Positions 1-7,406 are shown, numbered from the stretch's first letter. The stretch: DNA of 11,265 bases from UBA1672 sp964015995 (GCA_964015995.1 CAXHFH010000080.1:1-11265); one strand, 5' to 3'. Numbers and translations are program-made. Notes: generated by a model from the letters alone, not told the origin.

Positions 1-1125
1 CTCTTTAGCTTTGGTTGGTGCCAAAAACTCAAACCCCTGAACATATAATTCTGCCATTTTCTGAACGCGCTCAGGTGTCTGAAGTCTGTGTTCTACATTG
101 GAGGGATCACACGTCAAACCCAGATCATTTTCTATTTGTCTCATAAGACTTCTTAGGCCATCAAAAGCATCATCTTCCGAACCGAGGTGTTGTCCCGCTT
201 TTATGTCGTCAATAACGTCCAATACGCTCATATAAACTCTGTATTTTCCGAAGATATCATCAGGATAATCATCTAACTTTCTTGAAACAGCAATCACAAG
301 AACACCGCGATCCACCTCATGCCCCAAGAAGTCTATCTCTGCGTCAGGATCATCTAATTTAGAGTCCAAATAAAATTCAGTATCATGCGTGTTTTTATAC
401 CCAAGAAGCGCTGCGGCGCGCCACGATATAACATAATCAGAAACATCCGCATCCAGCGCATTGTTGATGGCTTTTATTGCGCCGTAATCCGCATAAAATT
501 CACCTTCTAGTGTCTGTTCATTTTCTGATGGCATTGTTAAGAATTTCAATGCCCGGCCGATACCGTGACGCGTTGAATCACTATGTACTGACGGCGGAGC
601 ATCAATATCAGCATCGTGAATATGTTCAATTTCATGGCGAAGAACATATAAAAAGGCCAGATTATTCATTTCATCTGTGACTTCCAAATCTTCGGCCGGA
701 ATGCCTGTATGATGTGCAAGAAAATCTTTAAACTCATCCAAAGACCTCTCAGGGTACATGATAATGCGGCCTTCACCACCCGAATGGATCGCCGTCGCTT
801 TATCGTGCCAAACCCTGTTAAAACCATTTGCGTAATCATTATACCAACCATCACTGCCGCCCGGTGGAGAGATAAATTCACGCCCTGCATTATCGAGCGC
901 TGCAAAGAAGTTGTTGCTGTCATAGATCCTGATATTACTGATATCGACGCCCTCAACCAACTCCATCGGAATATCATTATCCTGCATGTAATCCTCAAGT
1001 TCAGAGGAGGTTAAATCAGGCACCGAAAAAAGTGTTAGATGCGCGGCAAGCGCAGTACCCACAACCGCATCAAAAGTACGGCTCATATATTTTCTGAATT
1101 TGCTGCGCTCTTTTTTCTCTTCCAT
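1..1125 (-). CDS. Putative HExxH zinc metallopeptidase-like protein (C-terminus cut by window edge)
   Basis: The frame is open for 375 codons from an ATG at 1125 down to base 1 with no stop, so the C-terminus lies outside the window. Residues 164-168 read HEIEH (bases 622-636), a classic HExxH zinc-binding and catalytic motif, inside the helix-like stretch LYVLRHEIEHIHDAD. About 40 residues on, EGEFYAD (207-213) contains an acidic residue followed by AD, the usual arrangement for the third zinc ligand and its neighbour in gluzincin-type peptidases; E209 is my best guess for the ligand. No signal peptide or clear membrane helix is seen, so a cytoplasmic location is likely. The start lies 6 bp after the stop of the isochorismatase-like gene upstream, so the two are almost certainly co-transcribed and perhaps translationally coupled; no strong ribosome-binding site is present. 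I do not recognise the family or substrate. That the ORF is real is near certain; peptidase activity is an inference from the motif. Confidence 0.8.
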   Translation of the reverse strand, partial: MEEKKERSKFRKYMSRTFDAVVGTALAAHLTLFSVPDLTSSELEDYMQDNDIPMELVEGVDISNIRIYDSNNFFAALDNAGREFISPPGGSDGWYNDYANGFNRVWHDKATAIHSGGEGRIIMYPERSLDEFKDFLAHHTGIPAEDLEVTDEMNNLAFLYVLRHEIEHIHDADIDAPPSVHSDSTRHGIGRALKFLTMPSENEQTLEGEFYADYGAIKAINNALDADVSDYVISWRAAALLGYKNTHDTEFYLDSKLDDPDAEIDFLGHEVDRGVLVIAVSRKLDDYPDDIFGKYRVYMSVLDVIDDIKAGQHLGSEDDAFDGLRSLMRQIENDLGLTCDPSNVEHRLQTPERVQKMAELYVQGFEFLAPTKAKE

Positions 1126-1131
1126 ACGCGC

Positions 1132-1779
1132 CTATAATTCAAAACCGTCAGGTACATTTTTAGAATGCGCAGAAGCAATCGCCTTTTGACCCGCAACAAC
1201 ATCTTCCGACCACTGGGACACTTCTGTGCCAAGGCCTGTCGCGCCGCCAATCGCGTGTAAGGCATGTGCTTCGGCAAAATCGGGGCGATCATCATCCATG
1301 CAGGGTTTGGCGCTATCCAGTATCAAATCACCGACCACGCGCATATCATAGCCCGCCTCATGCAAGGTCACGGCAGTATTCGCAATACATTCCAGTGCCC
1401 AAACACCACAGACCTTAATTTCCAGATCTTTACCATCCTGTTCGGCCTGCGCTTTTAATTCCTCAAAAAATGCAGTATTTTCAGGCAATGCCGATTGTGC
1501 CGTTTTACGAATTTCAAGATCGCCATCCTGTCTTTGCAAATGATGCAAGTCACCGTAATTGGATAATTCGTCATTATCCATCAACGCCCATACAATTTGC
1601 GCACCGTTATCACGCATGTCATTGGTGAATTTGCCAATATCATCAGCCAGAGAATCCATCGCCTGCATACGTTTTTGCAACAATCTGTCAGAAATGCCGC
1701 CCTCGCCATCCCACATGTTTTCCTGCATGTCGACAACCAGAACCACAACCATTTTATCGGAGGTACTATCGAAACCCAT
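1132..1779 (-). CDS. Isochorismatase-family cysteine hydrolase
   Basis: This 215-residue protein has the isochorismatase/nicotinamidase fold signature. VVLVVDMQ near the N-terminus supplies the catalytic Asp (D17), RKTAQSA supplies the Lys (K92), and GVWALECIANTA carries the nucleophile Cys (C131), followed by the typical AGYDMRVVGDL strand. Members hydrolyse amide or vinyl-ether bonds (nicotinamide, isochorismate, N-carbamoyl compounds and others); the substrate cannot be told from sequence here. Length is normal for the family. ATG at 1779 is the first good start, with an AAGAG stretch a little far upstream; M10 (1752) is an alternative and would still keep D17. The gene leads a unit with the HExxH protein downstream and is divergent from guaA. 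The C-terminal part after residue 160 is more acidic and longer than in nicotinamidases. Family is confident, specific function unknown. Confidence 0.88.
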   Translation of the reverse strand: MGFDSTSDKMVVVLVVDMQENMWDGEGGISDRLLQKRMQAMDSLADDIGKFTNDMRDNGAQIVWALMDNDELSNYGDLHHLQRQDGDLEIRKTAQSALPENTAFFEELKAQAEQDGKDLEIKVCGVWALECIANTAVTLHEAGYDMRVVGDLILDSAKPCMDDDRPDFAEAHALHAIGGATGLGTEVSQWSEDVVAGQKAIASAHSKNVPDGFEL

Positions 1780-1939
1780 AACCCATTACTCTTTTTATTT
1801 TTTATATCAACGAAGCCTACTTTATCGCTTTTTGCATAAAAAAACAATAATTCCTGATATTTGGGGCTTCAAGCAGCCGCGATTCCGCGCTACAAAGGAT
1901 CGTAATCAATTCAAAGCGCACAAACGGGTAAAAACGAAT
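1780..1939. promoter_or_regulatory. Divergent intergenic spacer between the hydrolase gene and guaA
   Basis: This 160 bp AT-rich spacer must hold the promoters of both flanking genes. For guaA, TTGCAT followed after 17 bp by TGATAT (around 1832-1860) is a weak -35/-10 candidate. For the minus strand only loosely matching A/T-rich hexamers are seen. There is no clear riboswitch, operator palindrome or terminator. A short direct repeat CCGCG-ATT-CCGCG lies near 1877-1889 and has no obvious role. Confidence 0.35.
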
Positions 1940-3532
1940 ATGACACAGACACAAGAAGCTCCGCTCACCGCCATCAACGCACAGCATGATCACATCCTGA
2001 TATTGGATTTCGGATCACAGGTCACGCAACTGATTGCCCGCCGCCTGCGCGAAAACGGGGTCTATTGTGAAATCTGGCCATTCAATGACGCGCCCGATGA
2101 TAAAATCAAAGCCTACAACCCGAAGGGCATTATCCTTGCGGGCGGGCCGTGCAGTGTTCTGGATGATGACGCACCCGCCGCGCCGGAACTGGTGTTTGAG
2201 ATGGGCGTGCCTGTGCTCGGCATTTGTTACGGGCAACAAACCATGGTGCAACAACTTGGCGGTGTGGTCGAAGGCGAGCAAAGCCGTGAGTTTGGCCGCG
2301 CCTATGTTGATGTCGTGTCCCATTCGGAAATCACCACCAATGTTTGGGACGAAGGCGCGCATGAGCAAGTCTGGATGAGCCACGGCGATCATGTCGCCAG
2401 CCTGCCTGACGGGTTTGAGGTTGTCGCAAAATCAGACGGTGCGCCTTATGCATTTATCGCCGACACAAAACGCCATTTTTACGGCGTACAGTTTCACCCG
2501 GAAGTGGTGCACACACCCCACGGTAAAGACTTACTGAAAAATTTTACTCATAATGTCTGCGGCTGTAAGGGTGATTGGACTATGGCGGCGTTCCGTGAGG
2601 AGCAAATCGCCAAAATCCGCGCACAAGTCGGCAATGAAAAGGTGATTTGCGGCCTGTCAGGGGGCGTAGACAGCTCCGTCACCGCGATCCTCATCCATGA
2701 AGCCATCGGCGATCAACTGACCTGTATTTACGTTGATACAGGATTGATGCGCGCAGGCGAGAGCGAACAGGTGGTGGATCTCTTCCGCAACCATTACAAC
2801 ATCCCCCTCATCCACGAAGAAGCCTCCGATAAATTCCTTGGCGGTCTGGAAGGAATCTCCGACCCTGAAATTAAGCGTAAAGTCATTGGTGGATTGTTCA
2901 TTGATGTGTTTGATGCATGCTCCGCGCGCGTTGGCGGTGCGAAGTTTCTGGCACAAGGCACGCTCTATCCCGATGTGATTGAAAGCGTCAGTTTCAAAGG
3001 CGGGCCCAGCGAAACGATTAAAAGTCACCATAATGTTGGCGGTTTGCCTGATGAGATGGATTTACAGCTGGTGGAGCCAATGCGCGAGTTGTTCAAGGAC
3101 GAAGTGCGCGAGCTTGGCCGAGAACTTGGCATGCCCGAAGATTTCATTCGCCGCCACCCCTTCCCGGGGCCGGGCTTGGCGATTAGAATTCCCGGTGAGA
3201 TCACGCAGGAGAAAATTGATATCCTGCGTAAGGCCGACACGGTCTATTTGGATGAAATCCGTAATGCGGGGCTGTATGATGAAATCTGGCAAGCCTTCGC
3301 TGTTCTGCTGCCCGTGAAAACCGTGGGTGTGATGGGTGATGCCAGAACGTATGATTACGTTTGCGCGCTCCGCGCTGTGACCTCAACCGATGGTATGACG
3401 GCGGATTATTACCCGTTCGAACATGAATTTTTAGGCCGCGTCAGCACTCGGATTATCAACGAAGTCCACGGCATCAACCGCGTAACCTATGACATCACAT
3501 CAAAACCCCCAGGTACGATCGAGTGGGAGTGA
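1940..3532 (+). CDS. guaA: GMP synthase (glutamine-hydrolysing)
   Basis: GuaA converts XMP to GMP using ATP and the amide nitrogen of glutamine, the last step of guanine nucleotide synthesis, in the cytoplasm. The 530-residue protein has the full domain order. A class I glutamine amidotransferase comes first (about 18-205), with ILDFGSQ, the nucleophile in GICYGQQ (C96), and H186/E188 in GVQFHPEV. Next is the ATP pyrophosphatase domain with the P-loop SGGVDSS (240-246) and VDTGLMR. The dimerisation domain ends in the invariant-looking KPPGTIEWE. Length matches the usual 510-530. The frame stays open upstream to 1559, but homology begins only near residue 18 and ATG 1940 is the only plausible start close to it; the upstream extension would run antisense through the hydrolase gene. 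No good Shine-Dalgarno precedes 1940. No guaB is adjacent. All catalytic residues are present. Confidence 0.97.
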   Translation: MTQTQEAPLTAINAQHDHILILDFGSQVTQLIARRLRENGVYCEIWPFNDAPDDKIKAYNPKGIILAGGPCSVLDDDAPAAPELVFEMGVPVLGICYGQQTMVQQLGGVVEGEQSREFGRAYVDVVSHSEITTNVWDEGAHEQVWMSHGDHVASLPDGFEVVAKSDGAPYAFIADTKRHFYGVQFHPEVVHTPHGKDLLKNFTHNVCGCKGDWTMAAFREEQIAKIRAQVGNEKVICGLSGGVDSSVTAILIHEAIGDQLTCIYVDTGLMRAGESEQVVDLFRNHYNIPLIHEEASDKFLGGLEGISDPEIKRKVIGGLFIDVFDACSARVGGAKFLAQGTLYPDVIESVSFKGGPSETIKSHHNVGGLPDEMDLQLVEPMRELFKDEVRELGRELGMPEDFIRRHPFPGPGLAIRIPGEITQEKIDILRKADTVYLDEIRNAGLYDEIWQAFAVLLPVKTVGVMGDARTYDYVCALRAVTSTDGMTADYYPFEHEFLGRVSTRIINEVHGINRVTYDITSKPPGTIEWE

Positions 3533-3536
3533 TTTA

Positions 3537-3950
3537 GTGAAACAATTCCCAACAGATAACTTATATAAATTTATCGCACTAAGTGGTCTTTCTATATCCT
3601 TATTATCATTTTGGTTTATTGGCAAAGAAAGGGCAGCCACAATAATTGCGGTATCTAAAATTGAAGCACAGCAAGAAATATTAGGCGACAAAATCGTTCG
3701 CATACTAGAAGTAGATGACATTCAAACTTCTGAAGAAATACAAAATATCAATGACCAGAAAGATAAACTATTCATGGAAGTTGAGAGTGCTAAAATAAAA
3801 TTTAAACTGTTAAAAGAAGCAACTTACTTTTATTTTTTAACAGGAATTCTAGGCTTGTTTTGGATGCTTTTAGGTTTTTACCTTTGGTATGTCCGTGTCC
3901 AAGTATTTGAAGATCAAATTTTAAAAAACAGGGCAAGCACTAAAAACTAA
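3537..3950 (+). CDS. Small two-helix membrane protein, unknown function
   Basis: The protein has 137 residues from a GTG start at 3537. I chose this start because GGAG at 3526-3529, inside the last codons of guaA, sits 7 bases upstream; the frame could begin at ATG 3489 but that would overlap guaA by 44 bp without a better ribosome-binding site. Two hydrophobic segments (about 12-28 and 97-118) flank a charged, probably coiled-coil region (about 38-95, rich in E, K, I, Q). This suggests a hairpin membrane protein with its middle part on one side of the membrane. The DNA is much more AT-rich than guaA (about 30% G+C counted by eye in 3541-3600, against about 65% in 3121-3180). It is probably read through from guaA. 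I recognise no family; recent acquisition is possible. Confidence 0.75.
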   Translation: MKQFPTDNLYKFIALSGLSISLLSFWFIGKERAATIIAVSKIEAQQEILGDKIVRILEVDDIQTSEEIQNINDQKDKLFMEVESAKIKFKLLKEATYFYFLTGILGLFWMLLGFYLWYVRVQVFEDQILKNRASTKN

Positions 3951-4492
3951 AACCCGATCCCGTGGTCGTTCATTTCATCCATTTGGTCTTTACTGGCGGT
4001 GTGCGGGTTATAGACGGGGCCGTCGATGGTTTTGTTCCCTTCAAAACGGTGGCGTTCTAACAGGGGTTTTAAGTCTGGATGCTCACAATATGGCTTTAAC
4101 AAAGGCGGCGCATGATTATATTTAAGCGCGTAAACATTAATGCCCTGCTCTAAAATTTCCTTGGTGCGTGCATTTTTCGGATCATCCAGATCAAGGGAAA
4201 CATCGGCCTCCATCATGAATGACAACACATCGGTGGCGAGCATATAATTACGGAGCTTTTCGGCCTCCGCGTACCCAAAGCTCGGCCCGAAGCCGAAATA
4301 CATTTTATGCGGATTGGCATTAACGATATGCCCGAAAATTTCATCGACGCGCCCGTTCTTGCTATAGGTTTCGTAATCTTCACGCGTGATAGAACCACCT
4401 GCGAAACGCTTCACCAGTGAACGGTCTTGCGCGAATTTCGAGAGCCTTAAGGCATCGCCGAATTTATCTCTAATTTCTTCGATTTTGCTCAT
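3947..4492 (-). CDS. Conserved-looking soluble hypothetical protein
   Basis: The 181-residue protein begins at ATG 4492, with AAGGG about 12 bases upstream. It is charged, has no signal peptide or membrane helix, and has a single cysteine (C136). Visible stretches include a glycine/aromatic patch KMYFGFGPSFGYAEAEKLR (63-81), a run of acidic residues (DLDDP, 101-105) and a polar tail (KDQMDEMNDHGIGF). Codon use matches the higher-GC genes of the window, so it looks like a native gene. I do not recognise a domain. It is transcribed alone, divergent from yaaA. Its stop codon overlaps that of the plus-strand membrane-protein gene: the bases CTAA at 3947-3950 serve as TAG on this strand and TAA on the other. 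Confidence 0.8.
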   Translation of the reverse strand: MSKIEEIRDKFGDALRLSKFAQDRSLVKRFAGGSITREDYETYSKNGRVDEIFGHIVNANPHKMYFGFGPSFGYAEAEKLRNYMLATDVLSFMMEADVSLDLDDPKNARTKEILEQGINVYALKYNHAPPLLKPYCEHPDLKPLLERHRFEGNKTIDGPVYNPHTASKDQMDEMNDHGIGF

Positions 4493-4563
4493 GGGGGTTT
4501 GCCCTTATTGTTATTAATTGTGCTAAAGCGTACTGCTGCGCGGCGTTTATGTCAAAGGAATTC

Positions 4564-4596
4564 CCGATATCAAGAAAACCGATATTAACAATCGGT
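4564..4596. repeat. Inverted repeat plus direct repeat in the yaaA upstream region; possible operator
   Basis: ACCGAT (4578-4583) and ATCGGT (4591-4596) form perfect 6 bp inverted arms around a 7-base spacer. A further CCGATAT copy at 4564-4570 repeats the left arm (4579-4585) at 15 bp spacing. The cluster lies in the 176 bp divergent spacer between the 181-residue protein gene and yaaA, where a regulator could act on either. The rest of the spacer shows no strong promoter; TATAAA at 4646-4651 is too close to the ribosome-binding site to be a convincing -10. The regulatory role is an inference. Confidence 0.35.
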
Positions 4597-4668
4597 AAAA
4601 TCCTCTTGCCCTTGGCGGGCGGGGCTTTTAGAGTTGTGAAAATCATATAAAATCTGAAGGAATTTTTC

Positions 4669-5436
4669 ATGCTTGCGCTTGTGTCTCCCGCTAAGAAACT
4701 GGACTTTGAAAGTGATTGGATGGGGGATAAACATTCCCAGCCCGCTTTGATCGACGATGCCAAAATACTGGCAGACGTGGCCAAAGATATGTCCAAGGCG
4801 GAGCTGCAGAACCTGATGAAGCTGTCTGATAAGCTCGCCGATTTGAATTATACGCGCTTTCAGAATTTCACCACCCCTTTCACGGCGGCCAATGCCCGCC
4901 CCGCGGCTTATGCGTTTAAGGGCGATACCTATGTGGGGTTAGAGGCCGAAACCCTGAGCGACGATGATATGGATTTCGCGCAGGATCACTTAGGCATTTT
5001 ATCGGGTCTGTATGGATTGCTGCGCCCGCTTGATTTGATGCAACCCTACCGCCTTGAGATGGGGAAGAAACTTAAAAACCCGCGCGGGGAAGACCTTTAT
5101 GATTTCTGGGGGGATATCATCACACGCACCTGTAACGATGCGACCAAGAGCCATAAAGACAACAGCGTGATTTGTCTGGCGTCGAATGAATATATCAAGT
5201 CAGTAAAGCCCAAAGCCTTAGACGGCGCGTTTATCACCTGTCATTTCAAGGAAATGAAAGACGGCGCCCCCAAAGTCATCGGATTGTTTGCGAAACGCGC
5301 ACGCGGATCAATGGCACGCTATATGATTCAAAACCGTATTGAAGAACCTGAGAGCTTGAAAGATTTCGACATTAACGGTTACGCGTTTGATAAGACCGCA
5401 TCAGACGCGGAAAACTACGTCTTTATTCGGGGGTAA
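4669..5436 (+). CDS. yaaA: Peroxide stress protein YaaA (DUF328/UPF0246)
   Basis: The 255-residue protein matches the YaaA family in length and motifs: SPAKKLD at 6-12, AYAFKGDTYVGL at 80-91, the hallmark SGLYGLLRPLD at 112-122, PYRLEMG at 126-132, and the basic FAKRARGSMARYM near 207-219. In E. coli YaaA is induced by OxyR during hydrogen peroxide stress, lowers free intracellular iron and so limits Fenton damage; a DNA-binding fold has been described for the family. The same role is inferred here. ATG 4669 is preceded by GAAGGA (4656-4661), a good ribosome-binding site. It stands alone on the plus strand; its TAA abuts directly the TTA (stop of the minus-strand 72-residue gene), leaving no room for a terminator. 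A small inverted repeat lies about 75-90 bp upstream. Identification is secure. Confidence 0.93.
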   Translation: MLALVSPAKKLDFESDWMGDKHSQPALIDDAKILADVAKDMSKAELQNLMKLSDKLADLNYTRFQNFTTPFTAANARPAAYAFKGDTYVGLEAETLSDDDMDFAQDHLGILSGLYGLLRPLDLMQPYRLEMGKKLKNPRGEDLYDFWGDIITRTCNDATKSHKDNSVICLASNEYIKSVKPKALDGAFITCHFKEMKDGAPKVIGLFAKRARGSMARYMIQNRIEEPESLKDFDINGYAFDKTASDAENYVFIRG

Positions 5437-5655
5437 TTATTCAAACACCACCACAACGCCGCGTTTTTTGAAATAGCTCTGCATGCGTTTGCGTCCTTCG
5501 CGGTTATTTTGCACAAGACGGGTCGGGTCGAAAGTCGCTTTTTTCACGCCTTCTTCTTTCATCGCTGCTTTCAAATCTTTGATGCGGTCATTCAATCCGT
5601 CATTATCATTGAACATAGATTCATAAACGGCTTCGATGGCTTGTTGGGTGGTCAT
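5437..5655 (-). CDS. 72-residue hypothetical protein coupled to the sirtuin gene
   Basis: This small soluble protein starts at ATG 5655, overlapping the sirtuin stop codon in an ATGA arrangement. GAAGGA lies at good distance inside the end of the sirtuin gene, so translation coupling is likely. The N-terminal half is acidic and looks helical (TTQQAIEAVYESMF, then LNDRIKDLKAAMKEEG); the C-terminal half is basic (NNREGRKRMQSYFKKRG) and ends in a hydrophobic strand GVVVVFE. It contains no cysteine. A nucleic-acid or partner-binding role would fit the basic half, but this is a guess. Its codon use matches its neighbours. I do not recognise the family. Confidence 0.78.
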   Translation of the reverse strand: MTTQQAIEAVYESMFNDNDGLNDRIKDLKAAMKEEGVKKATFDPTRLVQNNREGRKRMQSYFKKRGVVVVFE

Positions 5656-6425
5656 TGTTGTTCCTTCAATAGCTGATCTACAAACTGCGGCACTTCCGCA
5701 CCTGCCTTACCGTAGATTCCGTGGGTAAATTCGTACGCATTTTGCGATGGTTCTAAATTTATCTCAAGCGTTTTCGCACCTGAAAAATCGGCTGTCCGCA
5801 CAAATCCGGCGGCGGGGTAGACATTCCCCGATGTCCCGATGGAGATAAACAAATCCGCATTCAGCAACTTCGTTTCAATCTCGTCCATCAAATAGGGCAT
5901 CTCCCCGAACCAGACAATATCAGGGCGCATCCCGCCTGTTTTAGCGCATGACCCGCATGTATCATCAGTGGAGGAATCCGCCCTCTGGTCAATCTTGTTG
6001 CGGCAATGAAGACAGAAGGAGCGCAAAATCTCCCCGTGCATATGCATGACATTTTCCGCGCCGCCGCGCTCATGCAGATCATCAATATTCTGGGTAACAA
6101 TCGTGACCTCCCCCGCCCATTCTTTTTGTAACCGTGCAAGCGCGATGTGCGCGGGATTAGGCGCGACCTCATCACTCAGCAGACCTTGCCGACGTTCATT
6201 ATAAAACTGATGGACAAGGGCAGGGTTGCGTGCGAAGGCTTCGGGCGTGGCAACATCCTCAACGCGGTGACCGCACCACAGGCCACCCGCCCCGCGAAAA
6301 GTCTGTAGGCCGCTCTCTGCCGATATCCCCGCACCCGTCAAAATCATGATATCAGGTGCAAGCGCAGCGGAGCTGTCAAACCCCGTCATAAACTCCGCGA
6401 TAAAGCCTTTATTTTCTTTACCCAT
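5652..6425 (-). CDS. cobB: Sir2-family NAD-dependent protein deacylase (class III, SIRT5/CobB type)
   Basis: It removes acyl groups from lysine using NAD, yielding nicotinamide and O-acyl-ADP-ribose, in the cytoplasm. From ATG 6425 it has 257 residues. Motifs seen: GAGISAESG (31-39) and TFRG (42-45) for NAD binding; TQNIDDLH (111-118); catalytic His in HMHGE (H130); zinc cysteines C138, C141, C157 and C160 as two CxxC pairs; and GTSGNVYPA (197-205). YNER at 75-78 fits the YxxR motif that in SIRT5 and E. coli CobB binds negatively charged acyl groups, so desuccinylase as well as deacetylase activity is plausible. The frame is open to a GTG at 6485, but that start lies inside a palindrome and adds a residue stretch not typical of the family; M21 of that form (6425) or the Met at 6389 fit better. 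GGGAAG precedes 6425 at short spacing. A 72-residue gene is coupled downstream. Confidence 0.92.
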   Translation of the reverse strand: MGKENKGFIAEFMTGFDSSAALAPDIMILTGAGISAESGLQTFRGAGGLWCGHRVEDVATPEAFARNPALVHQFYNERRQGLLSDEVAPNPAHIALARLQKEWAGEVTIVTQNIDDLHERGGAENVMHMHGEILRSFCLHCRNKIDQRADSSTDDTCGSCAKTGGMRPDIVWFGEMPYLMDEIETKLLNADLFISIGTSGNVYPAAGFVRTADFSGAKTLEINLEPSQNAYEFTHGIYGKAGAEVPQFVDQLLKEQQ

Positions 6426-6471
6426 ACTCTTCCCACCACTCCGTTTCAGGTATAACGTAAACAACAGTAAA

Positions 6472-6487
6472 GCGTGACATATCACGC
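6472..6487. promoter_or_regulatory. 16 bp palindrome between divergent sirtuin and EamA genes; candidate operator
   Basis: GCGTGACATATCACGC has perfect 6 bp inverted arms (GCGTGA / TCACGC) around CATA. It lies between the sirtuin start (6425, minus) and the transporter start (6507, plus), where a dimeric regulator could control both. The arms resemble the half-site style of helix-turn-helix regulators, but I cannot name one. A TATAAC at about 6451-6456 could serve as a -10 on the plus strand. Confidence 0.45.
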
Positions 6488-6506
6488 GTCAATTCAGCGG
6501 GCAAAG

Positions 6507-7406
6507 ATGACAAACGAAAACACTGAAACGACGCCAAACCAGAAAGTCAGCATCGGCATTTTATGCGGCATCGGCAATTCCATTTTTCTGGTCGCATCGT
6601 CTTCAATGGTAAAATTGGCGAGCGATCATCACAATGCCGTCGATGTTTTTTTCTATCGCAGTGTTGGTGTTCTCATCCTGAGCTTTGGCCTGCTTGCGGC
6701 GTTAAAGCAGCTCCCTGATATTCGAAAAACCAATCATAAAATGCAGATTATTCGCGGTATTCTGGGCGCGATTACGATGTTTTTGGCGTTCATGTCCTAC
6801 GGGTACTTGCCCATCGCACAGGCGCAGCTCTTTTTCTTTATGTCGCCTTTGATTATTGTCGGGCTGTCTTATCCGTTGTTGAAAGAACGGGTTGGGATTT
6901 ACCGCGGCGCGGCGGTGGTGATCGGCTTGCTTGGCGCAGGCGTTATCCTGCAACCCGGCGCCCTTGATTCCACGACAGGCGCATTGATCGGCATCGGGGT
7001 GACGATATTCTACGCCAGTGTCACACTATGTTTACGGTGGATGGGCAAAACCGAAAACGCCAATGTGACGGTGTTTTACTTCTCTCTCGTGTCTGTTGTG
7101 ATGTCCGCGCCGTTTATGCCGTTTTACGCCGTTGCGCCCACGCCTTTCACGGTTGCATTAATCACTGGTATTATCATTGCAAGCTTTGCCATACAGATGT
7201 GTTTGACCTATTCCTATAAACTCGCACCCGCGGCGATCATTGCGCCTTTGATTTACTTAAATTTAATTTGGGCATTAATTTCGGATTATGTGATCTGGGA
7301 AAAAACACCAACCACCTTGATGCTATCGGGGGCGGGAATTATCATTGCCTCTAATCTGTTTATTTTATGGCGCGAACAGCAGATGAAAGCAAAGGACAAA
7401 GAATGA
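6507..7406 (+). CDS. EamA-family (DMT superfamily) membrane transporter
   Basis: The protein has 299 residues and about ten hydrophobic segments in two tandem EamA repeats (about 14-148 and 155-292), the standard layout of drug/metabolite transporters in the inner membrane. Family features include an early helix with SSSMVKLAS, FFYRS near 48-52, a helix pair around IAQAQLFFFMSPLI, and a charged LLKERVG loop (124-130) at the end of repeat one. Substrates in this family are usually small metabolites, nucleobases, amino acids or S-adenosylmethionine; none can be assigned here. ATG 6507 is chosen because the alternative, GTG 6474, lies in the palindrome; GCGGGC precedes at modest quality. The stop overlaps the next start (ATGA), so the small membrane protein downstream is probably coupled. 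Confidence 0.9.
   Translation: MTNENTETTPNQKVSIGILCGIGNSIFLVASSSMVKLASDHHNAVDVFFYRSVGVLILSFGLLAALKQLPDIRKTNHKMQIIRGILGAITMFLAFMSYGYLPIAQAQLFFFMSPLIIVGLSYPLLKERVGIYRGAAVVIGLLGAGVILQPGALDSTTGALIGIGVTIFYASVTLCLRWMGKTENANVTVFYFSLVSVVMSAPFMPFYAVAPTPFTVALITGIIIASFAIQMCLTYSYKLAPAAIIAPLIYLNLIWALISDYVIWEKTPTTLMLSGAGIIIASNLFILWREQQMKAKDKE

Noticed and set aside
666..998. 110-codon minus-strand frame within the HExxH gene
   Set aside because: It is a second frame of the same strand inside a well-supported gene and gives a Trp/Arg/Ile-rich product with no family features.
1559..1939. Upstream in-frame extension of guaA by 127 codons
   Set aside because: It lies antisense to the hydrolase gene for most of its length, shows no GMP synthase homology, and GuaA proteins start close to the ATG at 1940.
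2015..2392. 125-codon minus-strand frame
   Set aside because: It is a shadow antisense to the guaA amidotransferase domain.
4608..4632. GCCC/GGGC hairpin followed by CTTTT, possible terminator
   Set aside because: The stem is only 4 bp, and no plus-strand gene ends upstream of it, so a terminator there has no purpose.
6426..6506. GTG starts at 6485 (sirtuin) and 6474 (EamA)
   Set aside because: Both lie within the palindrome, would make the two divergent genes overlap, and add residues not typical of the families.
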